Source: Flavobacterium sp.
GTDB lineage: Bacteria > Bacteroidota > Bacteroidia > Flavobacteriales > Flavobacteriaceae
Length of the DNA stretch: 64,000 nt
Direction: 5' to 3'
Assembly: GCA_016718345.1 (NCBI GenBank)
Contig: JADKDN010000002.1
Span: forward strand, 124,001 to 188,000
The notes beneath the pieces are model-generated. The model saw only the letters and a list, made by a program, of their open reading frames with translations, was not told the origin of the DNA and searched no databases. A program made the translations under genes and the position numbers. The first letter of the stretch is position 1. The number at the start of each line of letters is the position of its first letter. Below, one piece after another: positions 56,679 to 64,000 of this stretch.

Positions 56679-56901
56679 AATTTTATTTTTTTAATGTGTT
56701 TGAAACAAGAACATCAAATTGTGAACCAAATTTAGAAAATGCCAATTTGACATTCGTTAAAAAATCTTTAAAAATAACGATGACAATTGCAATAATTCAA
56801 TTATAATTAAAAAACCCAAACCCTAATGAAACACAATCAATGGAACTTGAATTTTTAATTTTAGATTTTGCATTGACATTGCTATTGTCATTGAATCTTT
56901 T
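56679..56901. other. CAAT/ATTG-rich spacer between leuS and the metallopeptidase gene
   Basis: About 220 bases with GACAATTGCAATAATTCAA near 56782 and CATTGACATTGCTATTGTCA near 56871. This is the same low-complexity CAAT/ATTG text found in other spacers of the window. No ORF or clear terminator is seen. Confidence 0.5.
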
Positions 56902-59900
56902 CTATCCTACCAAGTTAATCACTTTCCCAGGAACGATAATTACTTTTTTAGGCATATTTCCAGCTAATTGCTTGATGGTCCTTTCATCTTTCATGATGAT
57001 TTCTTCAATTTGCGCTGGAGTTAAATCTAAAGGCAACTCGATGGTGAAACGCATTTTTCCGTTGAAAGAAACCGGATATTCCTTGCTGCTTTCTACCAAA
57101 TGTTTCTCCTCTAATGCTGGAAAATCAACCTTAGCAATTGAACCCGAATGGCCTAATTGACTCCATAATTCCTCTGCAATGTGCGGCGCATAAGGCGAAA
57201 TCAAAATGGCTAAAGGTTCTAAAATAGCACGAGAATGGCAATTTTGAGCTGACAGTTCATTCACACAAATCATAAACTGCGAAACCGAAGTGTTGAAAGA
57301 GAACCCTTCGATATCTTCTGCTACTTTTTTGATGGTTTTGTGTAAGGATTTTAGGTTGTCTTTGGTGGGTTCGTTGTCATTTACAATTAAACCATTATCA
57401 TCAAAATACAAACGCCATAGTTTTTTCAAGAAACCAAAAACTCCCGAAATTCCTGCTGTATTCCATGGTTTTGCTTGTTCCAATGGTCCTAAAAACATTT
57501 CGTACAAACGCAAGGTATCCGCTCCATATTCGTTACAAATATCATCTGGAGTGACTACATTGTATTTGGATTTGGACATTTTTTCGACTTCTCTTCTAAC
57601 AATATACTCTTCATCTTCTTTAAGAAAAGGAATAATTTTTTATTTGCTCCATTTTTAAATTTTTCTTTATCTAACTCATTAGAAGACTTTAACAAAGAAA
57701 CATCAATATTAGATTTGAATATATTTTCAGCAGAATATTTTATTTGAATATTCTTTAGTTCAGAAGTATTCTTTTTAATCCATTCATCAACTAAAATATT
57801 ATGATTATTTAATTTAATATCATTATATATTTCTTCACTTATTACTAAAGATTTTGGAGCTTTAATTGCACTGATATAAAAATTTCTTTATTTTCAAACT
57901 TAAATTAGTTAGTTTCATGAATTACTTATAAATTTTTAATTGAATGTAAACAATAATCACAAACGCACTCATTCCCAATATCATTCCTTGATTAATCAAC
58001 TTTCTGAAAGGTTCTTCTGTCGGTGCAAAACCTTTGTCTTTCAAGAATTTGTTCCAAAAACGAGAATACAGTAAGTGACCGGTTGCATGTTCGCTTCCGC
58101 CAATATATAAATCCACGCTTTCCCAATAGTTCAAAGCTTCTTTGCCAGCAAATTCAGCATCATTGTGCGCATCCATGTACCGCATCCAGTACCACGAACT
58201 TCCTGCCCAACCCGGCATGGTGTTCAACTCCAAAGGAAATATGGTTTTATTATCAACCAAATTTGTATTGACAACTTTATTATTTACACTGTCCCAAGCC
58301 CAAACTGTTGCGTTTCCTAATGGCGGTAATCCGTCTTCGGTTGGTAAGTATTTCTCCACTTCCGGCAAGATAATTGGCAAATGTTGCGCATCAATCATTT
58401 GCGGTAAGCCATTCACATAATACACCGGGAACGGCTCGCCCCAATAGCGTTGGCGAGAAAATACAGCATCCCGTAAACGGTAATTGATTTTGCCTTTTCC
58501 TTGACCTATTTTTTCTAATTCTGAAATTACTTTTTTGGTAGCCTCTTTGTAATTCAAACCATTCAAGAAATCGGAATTGGCAATCACCACATTATCTTTC
58601 GAACTGAATGCTTCTTTAGAAATATCAGCATTGGCAAAAATATTCTTGATTTCTTGCATTCCAGCTTGCCCTTTGAAGAAATTGGCGAAAGCATAATCGC
58701 GTTCATCACCGCAAGGAACCGCCATAACAGCACCTGTTCCGTAGCCTGCCAAAACATAATCCCCAATCCAAACTGGAATTGGTTCTTTGGTAAATGGGTG
58801 CTCGGCATACGCTCCCGTGAAAACTCCCGAAATGGTTTTCACATCAGCCATTCGCTCTCTTTCGGAACGTTTTGCGGTTTTTTCGATATAGGCTTCAACA
58901 GCTGCTTTTTGTTCTGGAGTTGTAATTTGAGTCACCAATTCGTGTTCTGGAGCCAATGTCATAAACGTAACTCCGAAAATGGTATCAGGGCGTGTGGTGA
59001 AAATCCTCACCCCGACCCTCTCCAAAGGAGAGGAGTCGAAACTGGATTCACTGTAACTTGTTCTCTATTGCTTAACTCTTGCTTTATTATTGATAAAACT
59101 TTACTAATTTCAAACTTCACTTCATCATTTGTAAATCGAATGACTTTAAAAAGATGCTTCTGTTCTAATTCAAAAGTCCTCTCCTCATCAAGTTCCTTTT
59201 GTTCTTTTGCATTATGGTATCCGCCATCAACTTCAATAATTAATTTTTTTTCAAGACAAACAAAATCAACAATATACTTTCCAATCAGGTGCTGTCTTCT
59301 GAATTTATCGTCTAATTTTCTATTTCTAATTTCTTCCCACAACATTGCTTCTTCCAATGTTGGTTCTTTTCGCATTTCTTTTGCGTGACTTAATAATACT
59401 GATGCGGTTTGTGAATCTCCAGTCATATATCCAGCATCGACTCCCTCTCCTTTGGAGAGGGTCGGGGTGAGGATTTTAAATTCCACCATTGCTCCAACAC
59501 TCTTCCCAATCCAGTTTCTTTGACTTTCTTTGATGCTTTCGCTCCAATCAATGGTATCTAAGCCTTGCAACAAACGTTCTGCATAGGCTGAAATTCGCAT
59601 GCTCCATTGTGTCATTTTCTTGCGGATAACAGGAAAACCTCCACGTTCTGAAACGCCATTTACAATTTCGTCATTGGCTAAAACAGTTCCCAATCCGGGA
59701 CACCAATTCACTTCAGTTTCCGCCAAATAGGTTAATCGGTATTGTAAAAGTATTTTTTGTTGTTCTTCTGATAAAAATGCGTTCCATTCGCTTGACGAAA
59801 AAGTTGGAATGTTATCATCGCAAACCGCATTTACATTAGCATTTCCTTCACTTTCAAAAACAGCAATTAGCGTTGTAATATCTTCAGCTTTATCAGAATT

Positions 59901-60380
59901 TTTATTGTACCACGAATTGAATAATTGAATGAAAATCCACTGGGTGTGTTTGTAATAATCTGGATTTGAAGTACGCACTTCACGGCTCCAATCGAACGAA
60001 AAACCAATTTTATCCAACTGTTTTCTGTAACCCGCTATTTGTTTTCCTTCTTTGTCTACTCCGCCATCAATATTTACCGAAGTCGTGTCTTCTGGTCGCT
60101 GTCCCGTTTGAATAGCATATTGTTCGGCTGGCAATCCAAAGCTATCATAACCCATTGGGTGCAAGACATTGAATCCGCGATGTCTTTTGTATCGTGCATA
60201 CACATCTGATGCAATATATCCTAATGGATGCCCAACGTGTAAGCCCGCTCCAGAAGGATAAGGGAACATGTCTAATACATAATATTTAGGCTTTTCAGAA
60301 TGGTTTGACGCTGCAAAAGTTTGATTTTCTGACCAGAATTTTTGCCACTTAGCTTCTATTTCGTTGGGATTGTATTTCAT
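56902..60380 (-). CDS. leuS: Leucine--tRNA ligase with inserted DUF559 element and frameshifts
   Basis: A class Ia synthetase charging tRNA-Leu. N-terminus PYPSGAGLHVGHPLGY (HIGH-type), GYDSFGLPAEQYA, then CP1 editing domain TTRPDTIFGVTF, FSRQRYWGEPFP, and near the end KMSKSKYNVV and GPLEQAKPWNT. Between VGAMVEFK and IFTTRPDT a 478-base element with inverted repeats and a nuclease is inserted in frame (59000-59477). One G missing at 59032-59033 breaks that frame. A second damaged area, 57580-57960, needs several 1-base corrections; it carries IDVSLLKSSNELDKEKF and EEYIVRREVEKMSKS. Catalytic motifs are complete, so the gene is probably active. Confidence 0.93.
59000..59039. repeat. Inverted terminal repeat, left arm
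   Basis: It contains CCTCACCCCGACCCTCTCC followed by AAAGGAGAGG-AGTCGA. Compared with the right arm it lacks one G at 59032-59033. The internal palindrome is CCCTCTCC-AAA-GGAGAGG(G). In the leuS frame it would read SPLERVGVRI. Confidence 0.9.
59437..59477. repeat. Inverted terminal repeat, right arm
   Basis: The reverse complement matches the left arm over its full length except for one extra G. It has the complete internal palindrome CCCTCTCCAAAGGAGAGGG. In the leuS frame it reads KILTPTLSKGEGV. Confidence 0.9.
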
Positions 60381-60406
60381 TCCTCTTTTGTATTATTTTT
60401 ATTTTT

Positions 60407-60439
60407 AACCCTTTCAGGGTTTAAAACCCCGAAAGGGTT
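60407..60439. repeat. Nested palindrome, second copy
   Basis: Arms AACCCTTTC (60407-60415) and GAAAGGGTT (60431-60439) enclose AGGGTTTAAAACCCC. It has the same nested design as 41058-41095. It lies between the divergent leuS and ftsX genes, so it is not positioned as a terminator. Confidence 0.75.
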
Positions 60440-60551
60440 ACTAAAATTGAACGGCAAATTTACGTTTATTGTACTAAAGTCAAAACTTTAAACGTTATAA
60501 ACTATAATTAAAGAAATTCTTTATTATTTTTACCCCATAATTTAATTACAT

Positions 60552-61427
60552 ATGAGTTCCTCTTTTGAAAAATTTCAAAAACGCAGACTGATTTCTTCTT
60601 ATTTTTCGGTGGTATTGAGTGTCTTTCTTGTGCTATTCCTATTGGGCATTTTAGGTCTATTTGTAATCAATTCAAAAAAATTATCAGACGATTTCAAGGA
60701 AGAAATTGCTATGACTGTTTTCTTTAAAAATGAAGCTAACGATAGTGTTATTAATGCTTTTCAGAACGAACTAAAAGTTGCAAAATTTGTCAAATCAAGT
60801 GTATATGTAACTAAAGAACAGGCTGCAAAACAACATACCGATATCATTGGCGAAGATTTCATGACTTTTTTGGGAGCCAATCCTCTTCAAAATTCTTTCG
60901 ATATCCACCTAAAAGCAGACTATATTGACACTGAAAACATTCGAAAAATAGAAAGTCGATTTAGAGCCAACGAAATGGTTTCGGATATTGTGTATGACAA
61001 ACAACTGGTAAGTTTAGTAAACGACAACATCAAGAAAGTCAGTATGTGGATTTTAATTGTTAGCGGAATTTTAGCTTTCATTGCAGTTATCCTTATTAAC
61101 AGCTCCATGCGATTATCAATTTACTCCAATAGATTTATCATCAAGACAATGCAGATGGTTGGTGCAACAAAATCGTTTATTAGAAAACCGTTTATAATGA
61201 GAAGTATCAAATTGGGGTTAATCGGTTCCTTTTTGGCTGTTCTGGCTTTAATTGGTTTGTTAGTCTATTTAGATACTACTTTCCCAAATTTAGGAATCCT
61301 AAATGATCCTATAATGACAGGAGCCGTTTTGGTTAGCGTAATGTTAGTAGGGATTTTGATTACTTGGATAAGTACTTTCTTTGCTACACAACGCTACTTA
61401 AATTTAAGAACAGACGACCTTTATTAA
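60552..61427 (+). CDS. ftsX: Cell division protein FtsX
   Basis: A 291-residue permease-like subunit of the FtsEX complex, which links cytoplasmic ATP hydrolysis to periplasmic peptidoglycan hydrolase activation. Topology: first helix at about 20-42, an extracellular domain (about 45-165), then three C-terminal helices, with VGATKSFIRKPFIMRS as the conserved cytoplasmic loop. ftsE is not adjacent, as is usual in flavobacteria. First gene of an ftsX-DUF3098-uppP-truB unit. Confidence 0.94.
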   Translation: MSSSFEKFQKRRLISSYFSVVLSVFLVLFLLGILGLFVINSKKLSDDFKEEIAMTVFFKNEANDSVINAFQNELKVAKFVKSSVYVTKEQAAKQHTDIIGEDFMTFLGANPLQNSFDIHLKADYIDTENIRKIESRFRANEMVSDIVYDKQLVSLVNDNIKKVSMWILIVSGILAFIAVILINSSMRLSIYSNRFIIKTMQMVGATKSFIRKPFIMRSIKLGLIGSFLAVLALIGLLVYLDTTFPNLGILNDPIMTGAVLVSVMLVGILITWISTFFATQRYLNLRTDDLY

Positions 61428-61451
61428 TCTACAATTTAGAACATCATACTA

Positions 61452-61691
61452 ATGGAAGAAAAACAACAGCCACAAGAATTTCTTTTTGATAAAGTTAATT
61501 ATAAGATACTTTTGATAGGTATTGCAGTAATCGCACTTGGTTTTATACTGATGTCTGGAGGAGGAAGCGATGACCCAAAAGTTTTTAATGAAGATATTTT
61601 TAATTTCAGAAGAATTCGATTGGCACCAACTACCGTTTTGATAGGTTTTGGGATTACGATTTACTCTATACTTAAAAAACCAAAGAAATAG
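61452..61691 (+). CDS. DUF3098 family membrane protein
   Basis: A 79-residue protein with two membrane helices separated by a short polar loop (MSGGGSDDPKVFNEDIFNFRRIRLAP). It matches DUF3098, a small family almost always encoded between ftsX and uppP in Bacteroidetes. Function unknown; the conserved position suggests a role in envelope growth. Frame intact, 24 bases after ftsX. Confidence 0.92.
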   Translation: MEEKQQPQEFLFDKVNYKILLIGIAVIALGFILMSGGGSDDPKVFNEDIFNFRRIRLAPTTVLIGFGITIYSILKKPKK

Positions 61692-61731
61692 ATTATTGTT
61701 TTTCATAATCTAAAAAATCTCATCAAATACC

Positions 61732-62517
61732 ATGGATACATTACAAGCTGTCATTCTTGCCATTATAGAAGGAATTACAGAATTTTTGCCTGTTTCATCA
61801 ACAGGGCATATGATTCTTGCCAGTACTTATTTTGGAATTGAACACGATGAATTTACCAAACTTTTCACGATTGTTATCCAGTTAGGAGCCATACTTTCTG
61901 TTCTGGTTTTATATTTTAAACGATTTTTTCAAACTTTCGATTTTTACCTTAAAATTCTTGTAGGTTTTATTCCTGCTGTCGTTTTAGGATTACTATTTGC
62001 TAAAAAAATTGATGCTTTGTTAGAAAATCCAGTTACTGTAGCTGTATCTCTTTTGGTTGGCGGAATTTTGTTATTGAAAGTAGACGATTGGTTCGGCAAT
62101 TCAACCAATACTGAAATCACTTACTCCAAAGCCTTTAAGATTGGCTTGTTTCAATGTTTAGCGATGGTTCCTGGCGTATCAAGAAGTGGCGCAAGCATTG
62201 TAGGAGGAATGTCTCAAAAATTGTCTCGTTCTACAGCGGCTGAATTTTCATTTTTCTTAGCTGTTCCAACCATGCTCGGCGCAACCGTAAAAAAATGTTA
62301 TGATTATTATAAAGATGGTTTTGTATTGACGCACGACCAAATTAATTTCTTAATCATCGGAAACGTTGTGGCTTTTATTGTGGCGCTAATTGCTATTAAA
62401 TCGTTTATCGGATTTTTAAGTAAACATGGTTTTAAAGTTTTTGGTTATTATAGAATTATTGTGGGTGTAGCGCTGCTTATCATTCACTTTTTCATTCATC
62501 CGTTGAGTATCATTTAA
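61732..62517 (+). CDS. uppP: Undecaprenyl-diphosphate phosphatase
   Basis: A 261-residue polytopic BacA/UppP enzyme that recycles the lipid carrier by dephosphorylating undecaprenyl diphosphate; high levels confer bacitracin resistance. The two catalytic repeats are present: EGITEFLPVSSTGHMILA near the N-terminus and MVPGVSRSGASIVGGM near residue 150. The stop shares its last base with the truB start (TAATG), indicating coupled translation. Confidence 0.97.
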   Translation: MDTLQAVILAIIEGITEFLPVSSTGHMILASTYFGIEHDEFTKLFTIVIQLGAILSVLVLYFKRFFQTFDFYLKILVGFIPAVVLGLLFAKKIDALLENPVTVAVSLLVGGILLLKVDDWFGNSTNTEITYSKAFKIGLFQCLAMVPGVSRSGASIVGGMSQKLSRSTAAEFSFFLAVPTMLGATVKKCYDYYKDGFVLTHDQINFLIIGNVVAFIVALIAIKSFIGFLSKHGFKVFGYYRIIVGVALLIIHFFIHPLSII

Positions 62518-63213
62518 TGACTGCTGAGGATTTTTTAAACGGACAAGTCTTACTTATTGATAAGCCTTTGCATTGGAGTTCCTTTCAAGCGGTCAACAAA
62601 TTAAAATATCTTCTTATCAACAAAGTTGGGCTTCCAAAAAAATTTAAAATCGGCCATGCAGGCACTTTAGACCCTCTAGCGTCTGGACTATTACTCGTTT
62701 GTACAGGAAAATTCACCAAACGAATCACCGAATTGCAGGGGCAAGCTAAAGAATATACTGGCACTTTTTATATTGGAGCTACTACTCCATCTTATGATTT
62801 GGAAACCGAAATTGATTGTACTTTCGAGACTTCACATATTGATGAACGTTTGATTAACGAAACTGTAAAACATTTTTTGGGCGAAATAGACCAAAAACCA
62901 CCTATTTTTTCGGCCATTAAAAAAGACGGTGTTCGACTTGTACGAGCACGCAAGAGCTGGAGAAAGCATTGAAATAGCTTCGAGAAAAACTACCATTCAC
63001 GAATTTGAAATTACTCGAATTGCACTTCCCGAGATTGATTTTAGAGTAGTTTGTAGCAAAGGCACTTACATTCGTTCTTTAGCCTATGATTTTGGAAAAG
63101 CAATGAACTCTGGCTCGCACTTAACAGCGTTACGGAGAACAAAAATTGGCGATTATGATGTAAAGATGCTTTGGATATTACATGCATTTGAAGCTTCAAT
63201 TCATCTAAAATAA
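62517..63213 (+). CDS. truB: tRNA pseudouridine synthase B (frameshifted)
   Basis: About 232 residues after correction. It isomerises U55 in the T loop of tRNAs. Motifs: LLIDKPLHWSSFQAV, the catalytic Asp in KIGHAGTLDPLASGLL, IFSAIKKDGVRLY and CSKGTYIRSLAYDFG. The frame changes near 62937-62940 (an apparent extra G after CTT), joining EHARAGESIEIASRKT. Near 63167-63183 two compensating indels turn KNALDI into the odd KMLWILH. It ends at TAA 63213. Confidence 0.92.
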
Positions 63214-63798
63214 CCATCATCTTTATGACCTCATTTTGAGTGGAAATTCCTTTATCATGCAAATACCACATTTGTAATTCGGCTTTTGCCGTTTCATCAA
63301 TAAAGCCAAGTTGTTCTTTATAATTCTGAATTAAATTTACGGCACCTTTTGGTCGTGATTCCAATGATTAACTACACTACCCGTTTCTTTGTCGATGATA
63401 ATTAACTTTGGAATCGATTTCGTTTTATTGGTTAAAACAAATTCATCAACTCTTCATTTTCATCACGAAAACAATACGCAATTCAATTTTTCAGATAGTT
63501 CAGCCATCTTGTTTAAAATTGGAAGTATTTGAGCCGCATCTCCACACCAACCTTCGCTTATGACAAGCCAAATATAATCTCTCTTCAAGTTTTTTAGGTT
63601 TACAATACTATCTTCAGAAACTTTGATGGTTTTATCCAATCGATTCATTCGGGTCTCATTCAAAATACTGTAATGGGTCAAATCCTCTGATTGTTCTTTT
63701 CCAGTTGATTTTCCTTCATCCAACAAATCTGAAATTAATTTTCGATATTCTAGATAGGAATGACTTTTAAATAGAGCTCTCGCTACTGAGTTTTTCAT
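63201..63798 (-). CDS. Thioredoxin-like protein with WCGDAAQ motif (frameshifted)
   Basis: A cytoplasmic protein of about 195 residues. The thioredoxin-fold core has ISEGWCGDAAQILPILNKMAELSEKL, i.e. C-G-D-A in place of C-x-x-C, and the cis-Pro strand KSIPKLIIIDKETG. C-terminal part RPKGAVNLIQNYKEQLGFIDET. The missing second Cys rules out standard disulfide exchange; the role is unknown. Several indels between 63360 and 63475 break it. The exact end is uncertain (near 63201, overlapping truB). Confidence 0.8.
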
Positions 63799-64000
63799 TT
63801 CTTTGTCTTTTATTAAAGCAAATTTAAGGCATCATAAACAACAAAACAGTAACATTTATCACACAATGAAAAAAAATCAAACCAAGATTTAGGACTAAAT
63901 ATATTTTTCAACAACACTATTTCAAAAAATCAGAATATAACTATATTTGCACAACTTAACTAAACAAAATTGAAGGACTTGAGTTTGCAAAAGCGTAACT
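63799..64000 (+). other. Upstream region of the next gene
   Basis: About 200 AT-rich bases with TATATTTG at 63942-63949, a plausible plus-strand -7 box for a gene starting beyond the window. No ORF or hairpin is seen. Confidence 0.45.

Larger units (their letters stand above)
59000..59477 (-). mobile_element. Inverted-repeat element encoding a DUF559 nuclease, inside leuS
   Basis: Bounded by inverted repeats of 40 and 41 bases, with a nuclease ORF between them (ATG at 59424-59426 or 59373-59375, end near 59060). The nuclease has LEEAMLWEEIRNRKL, FRRQHLIGKYIVDFVC, LIIEVDGGYH and VIRFTNDEV: the D...E-x-D pattern of DUF559, a PD-(D/E)XK relative of very-short-patch repair enzymes. It lies on the leuS strand and in the leuS frame. 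No transposase or clear target-site duplication is visible. Not an intein, as splice residues are absent. Confidence 0.8.

Noticed and set aside
59000..59477. Intein in leuS
   Set aside because: The junctions lack a Cys/Ser at the N-side splice site and a His-Asn/Cys-Ser-Thr at the C-side. The ends are inverted DNA repeats and no Hint-domain motif is present.
59000..59477. Conventional insertion sequence or group I/II intron in leuS
   Set aside because: No transposase, no reverse transcriptase and no visible target duplication. The element is translated in frame, which neither class needs.
60407..60439. Terminator
   Set aside because: The palindrome is between divergently transcribed genes, so no transcript ends there. 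Classed as a repeat instead.

Overview
The window is low-GC chromosomal DNA of a member of the Flavobacteriaceae, most likely Flavobacterium or a close relative. The basis is the gliding genes gldB and gldC, a type IX secretion (T9SS) sorting-domain protein, exosortase XrtF with its partner, SecG-GroES-GroEL adjacency, the family-specific dcw (division and cell wall) cluster order, Bacteroidetes-type promoters (TTTG/TTG, 17-21 nt, TAnnTTTG), and almost no Shine-Dalgarno sequences. Most of it is housekeeping; there is no prophage, CRISPR array, rRNA operon or conventional insertion sequence.

Layout. 1-2.3 kb: end of secG, then groES-groEL. 2.3-8.1 kb (minus strand): DedA protein, a cysteine-rich metal cassette (HYC_CC_PP protein, TonB receptor, HMA protein), and a beta-CASP hydrolase next to an ATP-cone/nuclease protein. 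8-14.6 kb: XrtF pair, GAF protein, rpsO, pnp, rpoD, rpe, CBS protein. 14.6-18.2 kb: a candidate 27-residue membrane peptide, a T9SS cargo protein, tRNA-Arg(TCG), yqeY. 18.3-34.2 kb (minus strand): the complete dcw cluster, transcribed mraZ-rsmH-ftsL-ftsI-murE-mraY-murD-ftsW-murG-murC-ftsQ-ftsA-ftsZ, with an array of MraZ-type operator repeats in front of mraZ. 34.5-41 kb: hydrolase, engB, gldB-gldC, nadE, a response regulator, dnaG. 41-48 kb: beta-barrel protein, anti-sigma-like protein and ECF sigma factor; a prenyl synthase; rlmN; a toxin-antitoxin pair fused transcriptionally to an O-methyltransferase. 48-56.7 kb: PAP2-tatA, three related carboxypeptidase-regulatory-domain proteins, pepE and small genes. 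56.9-60.4 kb: leuS carrying an inserted element. 60.5-63.8 kb: ftsX-DUF3098-uppP-truB and a thioredoxin-like gene.

The most unusual feature is in leuS. A roughly 478-bp element with nearly perfect 40-bp inverted terminal repeats, encoding a DUF559 (PD-(D/E)XK-like) nuclease on the leuS strand, sits just before the TTRPDT motif of the editing domain. The reading frame runs from leuS into one repeat, through the nuclease, out through the other repeat and back into leuS, apart from a single G missing from one repeat. It looks like a translated mobile nuclease cassette inside an essential gene.

A second window-wide feature limits interpretation. About twenty otherwise normal, often essential genes (murG, murE, rsmH, dnaG, engB, rlmN, tatA, truB and others) are each broken by one or a few 1-base indels, nearly always a base missing from a short homopolymer. 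I read this as uncorrected sequencing error, so such genes are annotated as full-length CDS with the shift noted, not as pseudogenes.
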